A stretch of DNA of 43,879 nucleotides, from the NCBI GenBank assembly GCA_947453465.1, contig CANGGL010000007.1, forward strand, positions 1-43,879, in the 5' to 3' direction. The notes under the pieces are model-generated. The model saw only the letters and a program-made list of their open reading frames with translations, had not been told where the DNA came from and did not search any database. Positions 15,960 to 25,020 of the stretch are shown in pieces. The DNA is from Microbacteriaceae bacterium (lineage in GTDB: Bacteria > Actinomycetota > Actinomycetes > Actinomycetales > Microbacteriaceae). How positions within the stretch are numbered: position 1 is the first letter of the stretch; each line of letters opens with the position of its first letter. The position numbers were made by a program, and so were the translations under genes.

Positions 15960-16912
15960 CAATTTACGCAGCGGGGGCTCTTCTTTGGCGCGAGGTACAG
16001 GGGCAACTCCTCGTGGCAGTTATCCATCGCGCGCGCTACGACGACTGGAGCTTTCCGAAGGGAAAGCAAGACCCCGGCGAATGCCTGCCAGAGACCGCAG
16101 TTCGAGAAATTCTTGAGGAAACCGGCCTCAAAATCAAACTTGGCGTGCGGCTCAAAGTAGTGAACTACATGGTGGGTGACAACATCCCCAAGGAGGTTCA
16201 TTACTGGGCCGCTCGAGTGAGTGACGGCGCATTGGCAAAGTCAAAGTTCAAACCATCTGAGGAAGTCGCCGAAGTCACCTGGAAGACACCGGAAGATGCC
16301 CGTCGAGTATTGACTTACGAGTTTGACCAAAGGGTTCTAGATGAACTGATGACCCTCTACGCCCAGCGATCACTGCGAACCAAGCCACTAATTATTCTGC
16401 GTCACGCCAAGGCAACTCCTCGTTCTGACTGGAAAGGCGGAAAGGGCCTAGATGACGGCCACCGCCCTCTACTTCCGGCTGGAGAACTTCAGGCAATTGC
16501 ACTGGTGCCTTTGCTTGGCGCCTTCTCTCCCCAGCGCCTTGTTACAAGCACCTGGGTTCGCTGCAAAACCACGCTTGCGCCATACGCAAAGCGCCGCAAG
16601 ATCAAGCTAATCGAGCGCTCCCAACTCAGCGAGTTGGGCAATGCAAGCGGCCCACAACGGACCGAAAAGGTCGTCCACGACATTATCGAAGACGGTCGCT
16701 CGGTTGCACTCTGCACGCATCGCCCCGCCCTTCCGACGATCGTTGATTCGATTGGTTCGTATGGAAACGCCGCGCAAATCACGCAACTCAAATCAACACT
16801 TGCCTTGGCCCCGGGCGAAATGACTGTGATTCACCTGACTCTCGCAAAAACCGGTGCAAAACGCCGCATCGTCGCCATCGAGAGCTACACGCCAGGCCCG
16901 CCATCGACTTAG
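15956..16912 (+). CDS. mutT1: MutT1-type Nudix hydrolase / histidine phosphatase fusion
   Basis: A 318-aa two-domain protein. The N-terminal Nudix domain (about residues 1-140) has the Nudix box in [20 protein letters not shown] followed by TGL. The C-terminal domain (about 145-318) is a SixA-like histidine phosphatase with [15 protein letters not shown] and the second His in [12 protein letters not shown]. Mycobacterial MutT1 has the same fusion and also sits directly after ppk. It converts 8-oxo-GTP and 8-oxo-dGTP to monophosphates and acts on diadenosine polyphosphates. The ATG overlaps the ppk stop (ATGA), which fixes the start although the frame is open 33 codons further upstream. Confidence 0.9.
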   Translation: MTIYAAGALLWREVQGQLLVAVIHRARYDDWSFPKGKQDPGECLPETAVREILEETGLKIKLGVRLKVVNYMVGDNIPKEVHYWAARVSDGALAKSKFKPSEEVAEVTWKTPEDARRVLTYEFDQRVLDELMTLYAQRSLRTKPLIILRHAKATPRSDWKGGKGLDDGHRPLLPAGELQAIALVPLLGAFSPQRLVTSTWVRCKTTLAPYAKRRKIKLIERSQLSELGNASGPQRTEKVVHDIIEDGRSVALCTHRPALPTIVDSIGSYGNAAQITQLKSTLALAPGEMTVIHLTLAKTGAKRRIVAIESYTPGPPST

Positions 16913-16953
16913 GTCTGGGGAACAATATCGACTCGGCCCCGCTTGAACCAACC

Positions 16954-18462
16954 ATGAGTGACATTCTCAGCGCAGGGTTGCCGGTTCTCACCAACAAGGC
17001 AGGGTTGCCTGCGCTGTGCCTGGTCACCGGTGCCACCGGTTACATCGGTGGCCGATTAGTAGTCGAGCTGCTGAATCACGGATACCGGGTTAGAGTCATC
17101 GCTCGCAATGCCAGCCGACTCAAAGATCATCCGTGGATTAAGCAGGTTGAGGTTGTCGAGGGCGATGCCAACGATGAGCAAGCCCTGACCAAAGCGATGC
17201 AGGGCGCCGATATTGCCTATTACCTGCTGCACGCCCTGATGTCGAAGAATGATTTTGAAGCCAAGGAGCGCGCGCTAGCCGAGCACTTCGTGAAGTGTGC
17301 GAAAACCTCAGGCATCGGCCGCATTGTTTACCTCGGCGGCATGATCGCACCAACCGAAGAACTCTCTCCACACATGCAGTCTCGCGCCGACACCGGTGAA
17401 ATCCTCAGAGCTTCGGGCATCCCCACTATCGAGCTTCGAGCCGCGGTCGTCATCGGCTCTGGCTCGGCATCTTTTGAAATGCTTCGCTACCTAACCGAAC
17501 GCCTACCAATCATGACCGTCCCAAAGTGGGTCCAGGTGCGCATTCAGCCGATCGCGGTGCGCGATGTTCTTCGATATTTAGTCGGGGCGGCAGCCCTAGA
17601 CCCAAAGATCACCGGCGCATATGACATCGGTGGGCCAGAGATTTATACCTATAAGCAGATGATGGAAAAGTACGCCGAGGCCGCTGGGCTTCGCAAGCGC
17701 ATCATCATCCCGGTCCCGGTTCTAACTCCTCGCCTTTCGAGCGGCTGGGTTGGCTTGGTCACTCCTGTGCCATACACCTTGGCTCGCCGCCTGGTAGCCA
17801 GCCTCAAAAACGAGGTTGTGGCCCGCGACGATTCGATTCGCGATCTGATTCCAGACCCGGTTGGAGGCCTGACTCCATTCAAAAAGGCAGTTCAGCTGGC
17901 ACTGACCAAAATCAAGGATGCCCGCGTCGAGACCCGTTGGTCCAATGCGTCGTTCCCGGGTTCCCCATCCGAGCCACTACCTACCGACCCAAACTGGGCC
18001 GGCGGCTCGCTCTACACAGATGTTCGAACCGTGGAAACCACCGATTCGATCGACACAGTCTGGCGGCGCATCGAGTCGATCGGTGGAAACAACGGTTACT
18101 CGACAGCCACCTGGGCGTGGGAGCTCCGAGGCGTCATGGACAAGATTGTGGGTGGTGTTGGCTTGAGACGAGGCCGTCGTGACCCGAACACGCTTTTGCC
18201 CGGCGACGCTCTCGACTTCTGGCGCGTTGAAGCAATCGAGAGGCCAACTCTCTTGCGCCTTCGAGCCGAGATGAAAATGCCGGGCCTCGCCTGGCTTGAG
18301 TTCACCTTGAAGCCGCTACCCAACGGCGGATGCGAGCTAACTCAGCGAGCGATTTATGCGCCGCGAGGTCTTTTCGGGCACGCCTACTGGTGGGCGGTTT
18401 GGCCAATGCACGGGCTGGTTTTCCCATCGATGGCTAAGTCGTTGGCCACCGGCAATCGCTAG
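16954..18462 (+). CDS. SDR-type NAD(P)-binding protein with C-terminal DUF2867
   Basis: A 502-aa protein with an atypical short-chain dehydrogenase/epimerase domain (about residues 20-320), whose dinucleotide loop is VTGATGYIGGRL. A DUF2867 domain follows (about 350-495) with DALDFWRVEAIERPTLLRLR, MPGLAWLEFTL and the HAYWWAVWPMHGLVF end. Such fusions are common in actinobacteria and act as oxidoreductases of unknown substrate. The ATG at 16954 has no ribosome binding site. A TTG at 17005, after AAGGCAGGG, gives a start nearer the Rossmann strand and may be the real one. The N-terminal 20 residues include a near-repeat of AGLP from a duplicated 11-bp sequence (16972-16982 and 16999-17009). Confidence 0.85.
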   Translation: MSDILSAGLPVLTNKAGLPALCLVTGATGYIGGRLVVELLNHGYRVRVIARNASRLKDHPWIKQVEVVEGDANDEQALTKAMQGADIAYYLLHALMSKNDFEAKERALAEHFVKCAKTSGIGRIVYLGGMIAPTEELSPHMQSRADTGEILRASGIPTIELRAAVVIGSGSASFEMLRYLTERLPIMTVPKWVQVRIQPIAVRDVLRYLVGAAALDPKITGAYDIGGPEIYTYKQMMEKYAEAAGLRKRIIIPVPVLTPRLSSGWVGLVTPVPYTLARRLVASLKNEVVARDDSIRDLIPDPVGGLTPFKKAVQLALTKIKDARVETRWSNASFPGSPSEPLPTDPNWAGGSLYTDVRTVETTDSIDTVWRRIESIGGNNGYSTATWAWELRGVMDKIVGGVGLRRGRRDPNTLLPGDALDFWRVEAIERPTLLRLRAEMKMPGLAWLEFTLKPLPNGGCELTQRAIYAPRGLFGHAYWWAVWPMHGLVFPSMAKSLATGNR

Positions 18463-18463
18463 C

Positions 18464-18469
18464 TAGACT
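18464..18469 (+). promoter_or_regulatory. Leaderless -10 box of the EamA transporter gene
   Basis: TAGACT is followed by GGCTGG and then the ATG at 18476. The spacing equals that at 3721, 23415 and 40416, and no separate Shine-Dalgarno is present. Confidence 0.5.
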
Positions 18470-18475
18470 GGCTGG

Positions 18476-19360
18476 ATGAAACGCAACTATTGGGCCGCGA
18501 TTGCCCTTGTCTCGGTGGCCGTAGTTTGGGGAGCCGCGTTCGTGCTCATGAAGGACGCCATCGAGCGCCAGCCTCTCTTTGACTTTCTGGCCGTGCGTTT
18601 CACCATCGCCACACTGATCATGATCGTCGCCCGCCCCCGGGTTCTGAAAGCGTTCAACAAGGAACTTTTGAAGAAGGGCATTATTCTCGGTCTGCTACTC
18701 AGCGGCGGATACATCACCCAAACCATCGGCCTCTCAATGACCACCGCGGCCATCACCGGCTTCATCACCGGTCTATACGTCGTTCTAACCCCAATTCTCG
18801 GCTGGCTGGCTCTCGGTCAAAAGGCCGGCGCAAAGGTGGTTTGGGGCGTTGCGCTGGCAACCATCGGTCTGGCCTTGATCTCAATCAACGGTGTCACCAT
18901 CGAGGTTGGTCAACTCTGGGTAATTCTTTGTGCCCTGCTGTTTGCTGCCCACATCACAGGCTTGGGCGCGTGGAGCAAGGGCTTGAACGCCTACGCGCTG
19001 ACTGTGATTCAACTTGCTGTCACCGCGGTGGTTAGCTGGGTTGGCGCTGTGCCAGACGGCATTCAAATGCCGGTTGATTTCGATGGCTGGTTTGCCATTC
19101 TCTTCACCGCGCTGTTTTCAACAGCGATTGCTTTCTTTGTGCAAACCTGGGCCCAGGGCCACATGGATGCCTCGCGCGTTGCCATCATCTTGACCAGCGA
19201 AGTGGTTTTTGCGGCTGCGATTTCAGTTGCGGTTGGCCAAGAAGTCTTGCAGTTCAAGACCGTATTGGGCGGTGCAATCATGATTGCTGCCATGCTGCTC
19301 GTTGAATGGCCAAGCCGACTTCGAGGCCCTAAGCCGGTCACCAGCGATATAATCAAGTAA
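18476..19360 (+). CDS. EamA-family (DMT) metabolite transporter
   Basis: A 294-aa drug/metabolite transporter-family membrane protein with ten hydrophobic segments arranged as two EamA repeats (about residues 5-140 and 150-285). Typical signatures are the opening WAAIALVSVAVVWGAAFVLM, VRFTIATLIMIVARP, and the second-repeat TALFSTAIAFFVQTWAQG. DMT proteins export amino acids or other metabolites; the substrate is not evident. Its TAA stop overlaps the metZ ATG (TAATG), suggesting co-translation with a sulfur amino-acid enzyme, so a thiol or amino-acid product is possible (inference). Confidence 0.88.
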   Translation: MKRNYWAAIALVSVAVVWGAAFVLMKDAIERQPLFDFLAVRFTIATLIMIVARPRVLKAFNKELLKKGIILGLLLSGGYITQTIGLSMTTAAITGFITGLYVVLTPILGWLALGQKAGAKVVWGVALATIGLALISINGVTIEVGQLWVILCALLFAAHITGLGAWSKGLNAYALTVIQLAVTAVVSWVGAVPDGIQMPVDFDGWFAILFTALFSTAIAFFVQTWAQGHMDASRVAIILTSEVVFAAAISVAVGQEVLQFKTVLGGAIMIAAMLLVEWPSRLRGPKPVTSDIIK

Positions 19361-20589
19361 TGACCAAGAGAACTCGCCCATGGGGATATTCTGACTTGAC
19401 CGAGGCACAACTGCCCGACTGGGAATTGCGCAGCGATACCATCGCCGTTCGCGGCGGTTTGGCCCGCAGTGGTTTCGGAGAGACCGGTGAGGCGCTTTAT
19501 CTAAACTCTGGCTTCACCTATGACTCCGCCGAGCAGGCCGAATCATCATTCAAAGAGGAAACCGAGCACCACCTCTACAGCCGCTTCTCGAACCCAACCG
19601 TGACCATGTTCGAAGACCGCCTTGCCTCCCTCGAAGGCGCCGAGGCCTGCTTCGCAACCAGTTCTGGCATGTCGGCAATGTTCGCTTCGGTTGCCTGCCT
19701 TGTCAAGCAAGGTGACCACGTGGTTGCTTCTGCATCGATGTTCAGCTCTTGCTACGTTGTGCTCACCGAAATCTTGCCATCTTGGGGAGTCACCTTTGAA
19801 TTGGTCGAAGGCACCGAGGAAGAGGTTTGGGCGGCAGCACTAACCAAGCCGACCAAGGTTGTCTTCATTGAGTCGCCATCGAACCCTCTGATGGAAATCG
19901 TTGACATCGCCATGGTCAGCAAACTAGCTCACAAAGTTGGCGCAACCGTGATTGTCGATAACGTAATGGCCTCACCGGTCATGCAAAAGCCACTCGAGTT
20001 GGGCGCGGACGTAGTCATGTACTCGGCTACCAAGCACATCGATGGCCAGGGTCGCGTTCTCGGCGGAGCCATCCTTGGCTCACGTGAATACATCAAGACC
20101 AAGGTCATGCCTTTTGCGCGTCACACCGGCCCATCGATGAGCGCATTCAATGCATGGGTGCTTTTGAAGTCGCTAGAAACCATGACCATGCGCGTTGAGC
20201 GCATGAACGAGACAGCTTTGAAGGTTGCCGAATTTTTGGCCGAGCACAAGGGCATCAAGTTGGTTTCATACCCGCTGCTCAAGTCTCACAAGGGTCACGC
20301 GCTAGCCAAAAAGCAGATGCGCGGCGGTGGCTCGACGGTTGCGTTTGCGATTGACGGAGACAAGGCTGCCGCATTCAAATTCATGAACGCACTCAAGGTA
20401 ATCGACATTTCGAACAACCTCGGCGACAGCAAGTCACTAATTACTCACCCGGCTTCAACCACTCATCGCCGACTTGGGCCTGAGATTCAGGTTGCCATGG
20501 GCATCACCGATAACCTGATGCGTCTCTCGGTTGGGCTCGAACACTCGGATGACTTGATTCACGACCTGAAGCAGGCCCTGAAAGCTTAA
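19360..20589 (+). CDS. metZ: O-succinylhomoserine sulfhydrylase
   Basis: A 409-aa PLP enzyme of the Cys/Met metabolism family. It makes homocysteine from O-succinylhomoserine and sulfide in methionine biosynthesis. The PLP-binding Lys is in MYSATKHIDGQGRVLGGAIL, a form characteristic of MetZ. Other family segments are YSRFSNPTV, FATSSGMSAM and FIESPSNPLMEIVDI. The C-terminal RLSVGLEHSDDLIHDLKQAL is canonical. The start overlaps the EamA stop. Only one base separates its stop from that of the convergent MalY-type lyase gene. Confidence 0.92.
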   Translation: MTKRTRPWGYSDLTEAQLPDWELRSDTIAVRGGLARSGFGETGEALYLNSGFTYDSAEQAESSFKEETEHHLYSRFSNPTVTMFEDRLASLEGAEACFATSSGMSAMFASVACLVKQGDHVVASASMFSSCYVVLTEILPSWGVTFELVEGTEEEVWAAALTKPTKVVFIESPSNPLMEIVDIAMVSKLAHKVGATVIVDNVMASPVMQKPLELGADVVMYSATKHIDGQGRVLGGAILGSREYIKTKVMPFARHTGPSMSAFNAWVLLKSLETMTMRVERMNETALKVAEFLAEHKGIKLVSYPLLKSHKGHALAKKQMRGGGSTVAFAIDGDKAAAFKFMNALKVIDISNNLGDSKSLITHPASTTHRRLGPEIQVAMGITDNLMRLSVGLEHSDDLIHDLKQALKA

Positions 20590-20590
20590 C

Positions 20591-21808
20591 CTATTTGCGG
20601 GCAGCCTTGGCCGCTTGATTGGCAATCTTGTCGATTGCGGCACGGATGCTGGCTGGGCGGCAGGCAAAGTTGATGCGAACAAACTGTTCGTAACCCTTAC
20701 CGTGATCTTCGCCCGGCACAAACGCCACCTTCTCTTTGGTAAGCAGCAGCGCGGCCGGCTTGTCACCAAGGTTGAGCGAGGTCAAATCTAGCCAAGCAAG
20801 GTAGCCATTCTCTGGTAGATGGAAGTCTACGGTCGGAAGCTTCTCAGCGATTTCAGCGGCCAGCAGCTTGCGCGAATCGGCCAGGGTCATCATTGTGCCC
20901 TTGAGCCAGGCATCGCCGTTTTCAAAGGCCTCGGCCATGGCAAATGCACCGAGCAATGATGTGCGCCAGTGCATTGCCTCTGGCAACTTAGCCAACTTCA
21001 CCCGAACCTCATCGCTCTGAATCACGATGATTGAGGCTTTTAGGCCGGCCAAGTTAAAAGTCTTGCTTGCCGCCGTAACGGTTACGCCGGTGCGCTTAGC
21101 TTCATCGGAGACATCGAGGTAAGGAGTGAAGGTTTCACCTGGGAACGCCATCGGTGCGTGAATTTCATCACTGATGACTAGAACGCCGTATTTGTCGGCC
21201 AGCTGGGCAACAGCCTCAAGTTCTGCACGCGTGTGCATGCGACCAACCGGGTTGTGCGGGTTGCAAAGCAAATAAAGCTTCACACCGGCCTTGAAGGCCT
21301 TTTCAATGGCGGCTAGGTCAAGGCGCCAAACGGTGACGGACTTCTCGAAAGAGTCCGGCTCCTCCTCAGTTGGGCCGCCCACTGATTCACGGATTAGCGG
21401 TGCGTTGACCGCCTCCATACCAACTTCTTCGATCCAGTGATAAAAGGCGCTGTAAACCGGTGCATTGACCAGAACCTTGTCACCGGCGTTACCCGCCGCG
21501 CGTAGAATCTCAACCGCAGCAACACCAACGTCGGTGGCAAGGCGCACATCCTTAGGTTCAACCGTCCAGCTCCAGTGTCGCTTGGCGAAGCCTGCAAAGG
21601 TCTCGCCAACCTCAGGCACCGGTCCGGTGTACCCCAAATCAGAGCGGGTTACGAAGTCAATCAGCACAGATTTAATGCCTGGCGCAATCTCGTAGTCCAT
21701 CTCGGCAACGTGCATCGGCAAAACGTCGCGGTTAAAACGACGCCACTTTGAACTGTGGCGCTCGCGCAACTCTTCGATCGGGCGGAGGACTGTAGGCAGA
21801 TTGGGCAT
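20591..21808 (-). CDS. MalY/PatB-type PLP C-S lyase (cystathionine beta-lyase-like)
   Basis: A 405-aa fold-type I PLP enzyme of the MalY/PatB family, which cleaves C-S bonds of cystathionine or cysteine conjugates. Visible marks are MHVAEMDYEIAPGIK, LLCNPHNPVGRMHTRAELE, VISDEIHAPM and the PLP Lys in TAASKTFNLAGLKAS. It ends with RINFACRPASIRAAID. The ATG at 21808 is chosen rather than a start 7 codons upstream because CATAAT stands 6 nt before it as a leaderless -10 box, and the family starts close to this point. It begins 7 nt after the glpD stop on the same strand. Being convergent with metZ suggests sulfur amino-acid metabolism. Confidence 0.85.
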   Translation of the reverse strand: MPNLPTVLRPIEELRERHSSKWRRFNRDVLPMHVAEMDYEIAPGIKSVLIDFVTRSDLGYTGPVPEVGETFAGFAKRHWSWTVEPKDVRLATDVGVAAVEILRAAGNAGDKVLVNAPVYSAFYHWIEEVGMEAVNAPLIRESVGGPTEEEPDSFEKSVTVWRLDLAAIEKAFKAGVKLYLLCNPHNPVGRMHTRAELEAVAQLADKYGVLVISDEIHAPMAFPGETFTPYLDVSDEAKRTGVTVTAASKTFNLAGLKASIIVIQSDEVRVKLAKLPEAMHWRTSLLGAFAMAEAFENGDAWLKGTMMTLADSRKLLAAEIAEKLPTVDFHLPENGYLAWLDLTSLNLGDKPAALLLTKEKVAFVPGEDHGKGYEQFVRINFACRPASIRAAIDKIANQAAKAARK

Positions 21809-21815
21809 TCTTCGA

Positions 21816-23360
21816 TTATGCCAGCCCAAACTCGGTCAATATTCCCTGAAGAGTTTGGTTGCGATCTATTTCAGACTGGCTGCGAACCAAAGCGATTGGA
21901 GTTCGGCGTCGCAAAAGGTCGCGAGCAGTGACGACGTGCTCTGTTCTTGCAATGTGCCGCAGCTCACCTGCGGTGAAACCTAGACCTTCGAAGACCTCAG
22001 CGACATCTGCACCCGTCCAGCCAAGAATGATCTCAGTGGATGCTGAACCGTGACGTCGCCAAATACCCTCGGCGACTCGCAACCTGACATCGGCGTCTTT
22101 GATTTTGGCCTCCAAGAGTTTGCCAACTCTTGTGGCACCCAGCTTGTGATCTTCGCCGAACCAGCGCTCATTCTTAATTTTGAAACCGAGGGCCTGCATT
22201 TCGGCGCGCATCTCTTCTCCCACGTTTAGGCAGTCGGTGAGTTTTCCGCCGAAGATGGTAACAATCTTGCGCTCACGGTCTGCCTCAATTGCGTGTTTGC
22301 GTGAAAGTTTGTGCCAGTCGATCACTTCACTCTTTTTGTTCTGCCGCGGAGTGCTGATCACCAGCGGTCGCACACCGCAGCGCTCGGCGATGATGTCATC
22401 CTTGGTAAGCGCAACATCGAGGTTCATCGATCGATTGATTTGTCGCAACACAAAGTCCCGATCTTCATCGGTGACACTTGTTTCTGGCTGTGCAATGCGG
22501 GTGTCGGTGGTGCCGATCACACTGCGATCGTGCATCGGAATTACATAAAACAGGCGCTCTTCCTCATCCCAGAAAGCCAAAACCCGGTCATCCTGGGTCA
22601 GCTTGCGGACAACGAGGTGAATGCCCTTCGAAAATGCGAGGTGAGCTTCAGTCTGGTTAGACATCAAACTGTTGAGTCCGTCGGCATAAGGGCCGGCCGC
22701 ATTCACAATAGCCTTCGCTCGAACAGTCACCCGTTGACCGGTGTGCTCGTCCGTGAGACCAAGCCTCCAGCCGTCACTGGCATGGCTTGCTGCTGTCAGT
22801 CTCGTGTAATTTCGAACGGCTGCCCCTGTTGTCTCGGCGCGCTTGATGAAATCCCAAACGAAGCGGGCGTCATTGTCAAGCAACAAACCGTCGAAATATT
22901 GCACCGCGGCGGTTGCGTCGGTGCCAACAAAACTCGGCTCATACTTGCCTGCCTGCAGCTTATTGAAAAGTCGGGGGCCAGGCGTAGTGAATTTGCCAAT
23001 GAACCAGTAGGCCAGCGCACCGAGAAAGGTCAGAGCCTCATCGGCCGGCGAGTTTGGCCCTATTGCGGCAAAGAATCCGATCGACCGAATGCGAGTCGGG
23101 TAGTTTTTCATGAGTCGAGCGCGTGAGACACATAACTTGTAAACCAATTTGAGTTCGAGGCTCTGAAGATATTTGATGCCACCCCAGACCATGTTGCTTG
23201 ATTCTTGGCTGGTGAACCCGGCGAAGTCTCCCTTATCAACGACAAGCACCTTCAAGCCTGCGGCAGAAAGCGACGCGGCAGTTACTGCACCATTGATTCC
23301 GCCGCCAACAATCACCACGTCATAGGTGCTTGTCGCAAGGTCTTGCAACCTGCTGCGCAT
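21816..23360 (-). CDS. glpD: FAD-dependent glycerol-3-phosphate dehydrogenase
   Basis: A 514-aa membrane-associated flavoenzyme that oxidises glycerol-3-phosphate to dihydroxyacetone phosphate and feeds electrons to quinone. The N-terminal FAD loop is VVIVGGGINGAVTAASL, followed by DKGDFAGFTSQESSNMVWGG. Further GlpD/GlpA marks are IVNAAGPYADGLNSLMSNQ, FYVIPMHDRSVIGTTDTRI and VRPLVISTPRQNKKSE. A C-terminal GlpA-type domain is present (about residues 390-514). GGAAG lies 4 nt before the ATG. The gene is divergent from glycerol kinase over 66 bp, forming a glycerol-use locus without an adjacent GlpF or GlpR. Confidence 0.92.
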   Translation of the reverse strand: MRSRLQDLATSTYDVVIVGGGINGAVTAASLSAAGLKVLVVDKGDFAGFTSQESSNMVWGGIKYLQSLELKLVYKLCVSRARLMKNYPTRIRSIGFFAAIGPNSPADEALTFLGALAYWFIGKFTTPGPRLFNKLQAGKYEPSFVGTDATAAVQYFDGLLLDNDARFVWDFIKRAETTGAAVRNYTRLTAASHASDGWRLGLTDEHTGQRVTVRAKAIVNAAGPYADGLNSLMSNQTEAHLAFSKGIHLVVRKLTQDDRVLAFWDEEERLFYVIPMHDRSVIGTTDTRIAQPETSVTDEDRDFVLRQINRSMNLDVALTKDDIIAERCGVRPLVISTPRQNKKSEVIDWHKLSRKHAIEADRERKIVTIFGGKLTDCLNVGEEMRAEMQALGFKIKNERWFGEDHKLGATRVGKLLEAKIKDADVRLRVAEGIWRRHGSASTEIILGWTGADVAEVFEGLGFTAGELRHIARTEHVVTARDLLRRRTPIALVRSQSEIDRNQTLQGILTEFGLA

Positions 23361-23414
23361 AATTCTTCCAAACCACTAGCCAAACCATTAGTTAGTTTCA
23401 CTCTATTCCTTTGA

Positions 23415-23420
23415 TAGCCT
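23415..23420 (+). promoter_or_regulatory. Leaderless -10 box of glpK
   Basis: TAGCCT lies 6 nt before the GTG start at 23427, and no ribosome binding site is present. The rest of the 66-bp glpD-glpK spacer holds no clear operator. Confidence 0.5.
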
Positions 23421-23426
23421 CAGCGT

Positions 23427-24899
23427 GTGACCATACTCGCCATCGATGCCGGAACCACCGGCGTGACCTGTTTGCTAGTTGACGTGCACGGCAAAATTAT
23501 CGCCAAGGGCTACCAAGAATTCGAGCAACATTTTCCAAATCCAGGATGGGTTGAACATGACCCGGAGCAAATTTGGCAAGCTGTCTTGGCCTCCGCTGCA
23601 CAAGCTCTTGCAGGTGCCCCAAACATTTCAGTTAGCGCTATCGGAATCACCAACCAACGAGAGACAGTTGCCCTGTGGAATCGCACGTCTCTTAAATCCC
23701 CGCGTAAAGCAATAGTTTGGCAAGACCGTCGAACCGCTGACCTGATCATCGAGCTACGAGACCAGGGCATCGAAGATTTAGTTCGTTCCAAGACCGGTCT
23801 TGGGCTCGATCCATATTTCTCGTCAAGCAAGTTGCTCTGGATTTCTAGGAACGAACCCAAAATTTGGGCGGATGTGCGAAACCAAAACACCGCAATCGGC
23901 ACGATCGACTCTTATCTCGTGGCCAGACTCACTGGCGGCGCGAGCCACATCACAGATGCTTCGAATGCCTCGCGAACGCAGCTGATGAACATCGACACTG
24001 CAGACTGGGATGACGAGCTCCTTTCCATTTTCGATATCCCACGCGAGGCGCTGCCCGATATTGTGCCTAACTTTGGACCTCTAGCCAGGACTTCGGCAGA
24101 GCACTTTCTGGGCATAGAAGCACCGATCACAGGCATGGCCGGAGACCAGCAGGCCGCCTTGTTTGGCCAAGCAGGTTTCGAAGCCGGCGATAATAAATGC
24201 ACCTACGGCACGGGCGCCTTTATCCTTCAGAACACGGGTTCGAAGCGCGTTGCTAGCAGTCACGGCTTGTTGACGACTGTTGCCTGGCAAACTCCAGACG
24301 GTCAGCTCACCTATGCACTTGAAGGCTCGGTGTTTGTGGCCGGGTCTGCAGTTCAGTGGCTGAGAGACGGTTTGCAGATTATTTCAACAGCCCCAGATGT
24401 AAACCGGCTGGCTGACTTAGTCGAAGATTCGGGCGGCGTGGTCTTTGTGCCAGCGCTCACCGGGCTGGGAGCCCCGCAATGGGACCCTGAGGCTAGAGGC
24501 GCGATTTTTGGGATTACTCGCGGCACTACCAAAGCCCACTTGGCTCGTGCGGCACTCGAAGCGATGGCATTTCAGGTTCGCGGTGTCGTTGACGCAATTG
24601 CCAAGGATGCGGGTCAAGAACTCAAATCGCTCCGCGTCGACGGCGGAGCGGCGGCCAGCAACCTGTTGCTTCAGACGCAGGCCGATTGCCTGGGCATCCC
24701 CGTGTTGCGTGGCAAGAACCTCGCCACTACCGGAATGGGCGCCGCCATGCTGGCCGGTCTTGGGGTGGGGCTATGGAAAGACTTCGACGAGGTTCGCGGG
24801 GTTTTCACCCTTGACCGAGAGTTCAGGCCAGCAGAATTTGACGAAACTAGATACGTTCGCTTCAACAAAGCAATCGAATTAACGAGACTCTTCAAATAG
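23427..24899 (+). CDS. glpK: Glycerol kinase
   Basis: A 490-aa FGGY-family kinase that phosphorylates glycerol with ATP. The N-terminal ATPase loop is ILAIDAGTTGVTCLLVD. The glycerol-kinase segment PGWVEHDPEQIWQAV, AIGITNQRETVALW and KAIVWQDRRTADL are diagnostic. The C-terminal domain includes MAGDQQAALFGQAGF, CTYGTGAFILQNTG and LRVDGGAAASNLLLQTQAD. GTG at 23427 is favoured because of the leaderless -10 box just upstream. It is divergent from glpD, completing conversion of glycerol to dihydroxyacetone phosphate. Confidence 0.94.
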   Translation: MTILAIDAGTTGVTCLLVDVHGKIIAKGYQEFEQHFPNPGWVEHDPEQIWQAVLASAAQALAGAPNISVSAIGITNQRETVALWNRTSLKSPRKAIVWQDRRTADLIIELRDQGIEDLVRSKTGLGLDPYFSSSKLLWISRNEPKIWADVRNQNTAIGTIDSYLVARLTGGASHITDASNASRTQLMNIDTADWDDELLSIFDIPREALPDIVPNFGPLARTSAEHFLGIEAPITGMAGDQQAALFGQAGFEAGDNKCTYGTGAFILQNTGSKRVASSHGLLTTVAWQTPDGQLTYALEGSVFVAGSAVQWLRDGLQIISTAPDVNRLADLVEDSGGVVFVPALTGLGAPQWDPEARGAIFGITRGTTKAHLARAALEAMAFQVRGVVDAIAKDAGQELKSLRVDGGAAASNLLLQTQADCLGIPVLRGKNLATTGMGAAMLAGLGVGLWKDFDEVRGVFTLDREFRPAEFDETRYVRFNKAIELTRLFK

Positions 24900-24928
24900 T
24901 CGCCCTCGGCAAAGGTAAACTAGAGATT

Positions 24929-24942
24929 CGTGCATTTGCACG
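24929..24942 (+). repeat. Short palindrome just upstream of tRNA-Lys
   Basis: CGTGCA-TT-TGCACG is a perfect inverted repeat ending 3 nt before the tRNA. With TAAACT upstream (24916-24921) as a likely -10 box, it would form a small hairpin in the 5' leader of the precursor tRNA. Confidence 0.6.
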
Positions 24943-24945
24943 TAT

Positions 24946-25019
24946 GGGCCTCTAGCTCAGTTGGTTAGAGCAACGGACTTTTAATCCGTGGGTCGTCGGT
25001 TCGATCCCGACGGGGCCTA
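24946..25019 (+). tRNA. tRNA-Lys (anticodon UUU)
   Basis: A 74-nt cloverleaf. The acceptor arm is GGGCCTC with GGGGCCT (a G-U pair at the end and one inside). The D arm is GCTCAGTTGGTTAGAGC. The anticodon stem ACGGA/TCCGT encloses the loop CTTTTAA, with anticodon TTT at 24980-24982. The T arm is GTCGG-TTCGATC-CCGAC and the discriminator is A. CCA is not encoded, as usual in actinobacteria. Confidence 0.95.
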
Positions 25020-25020
25020 C

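Noticed and set aside
22311-23126. 271-codon open frame antisense to glpD
   Set aside because: No recognisable domain and no promoter; glpD on the other strand is a full-length known family with conserved motifs.
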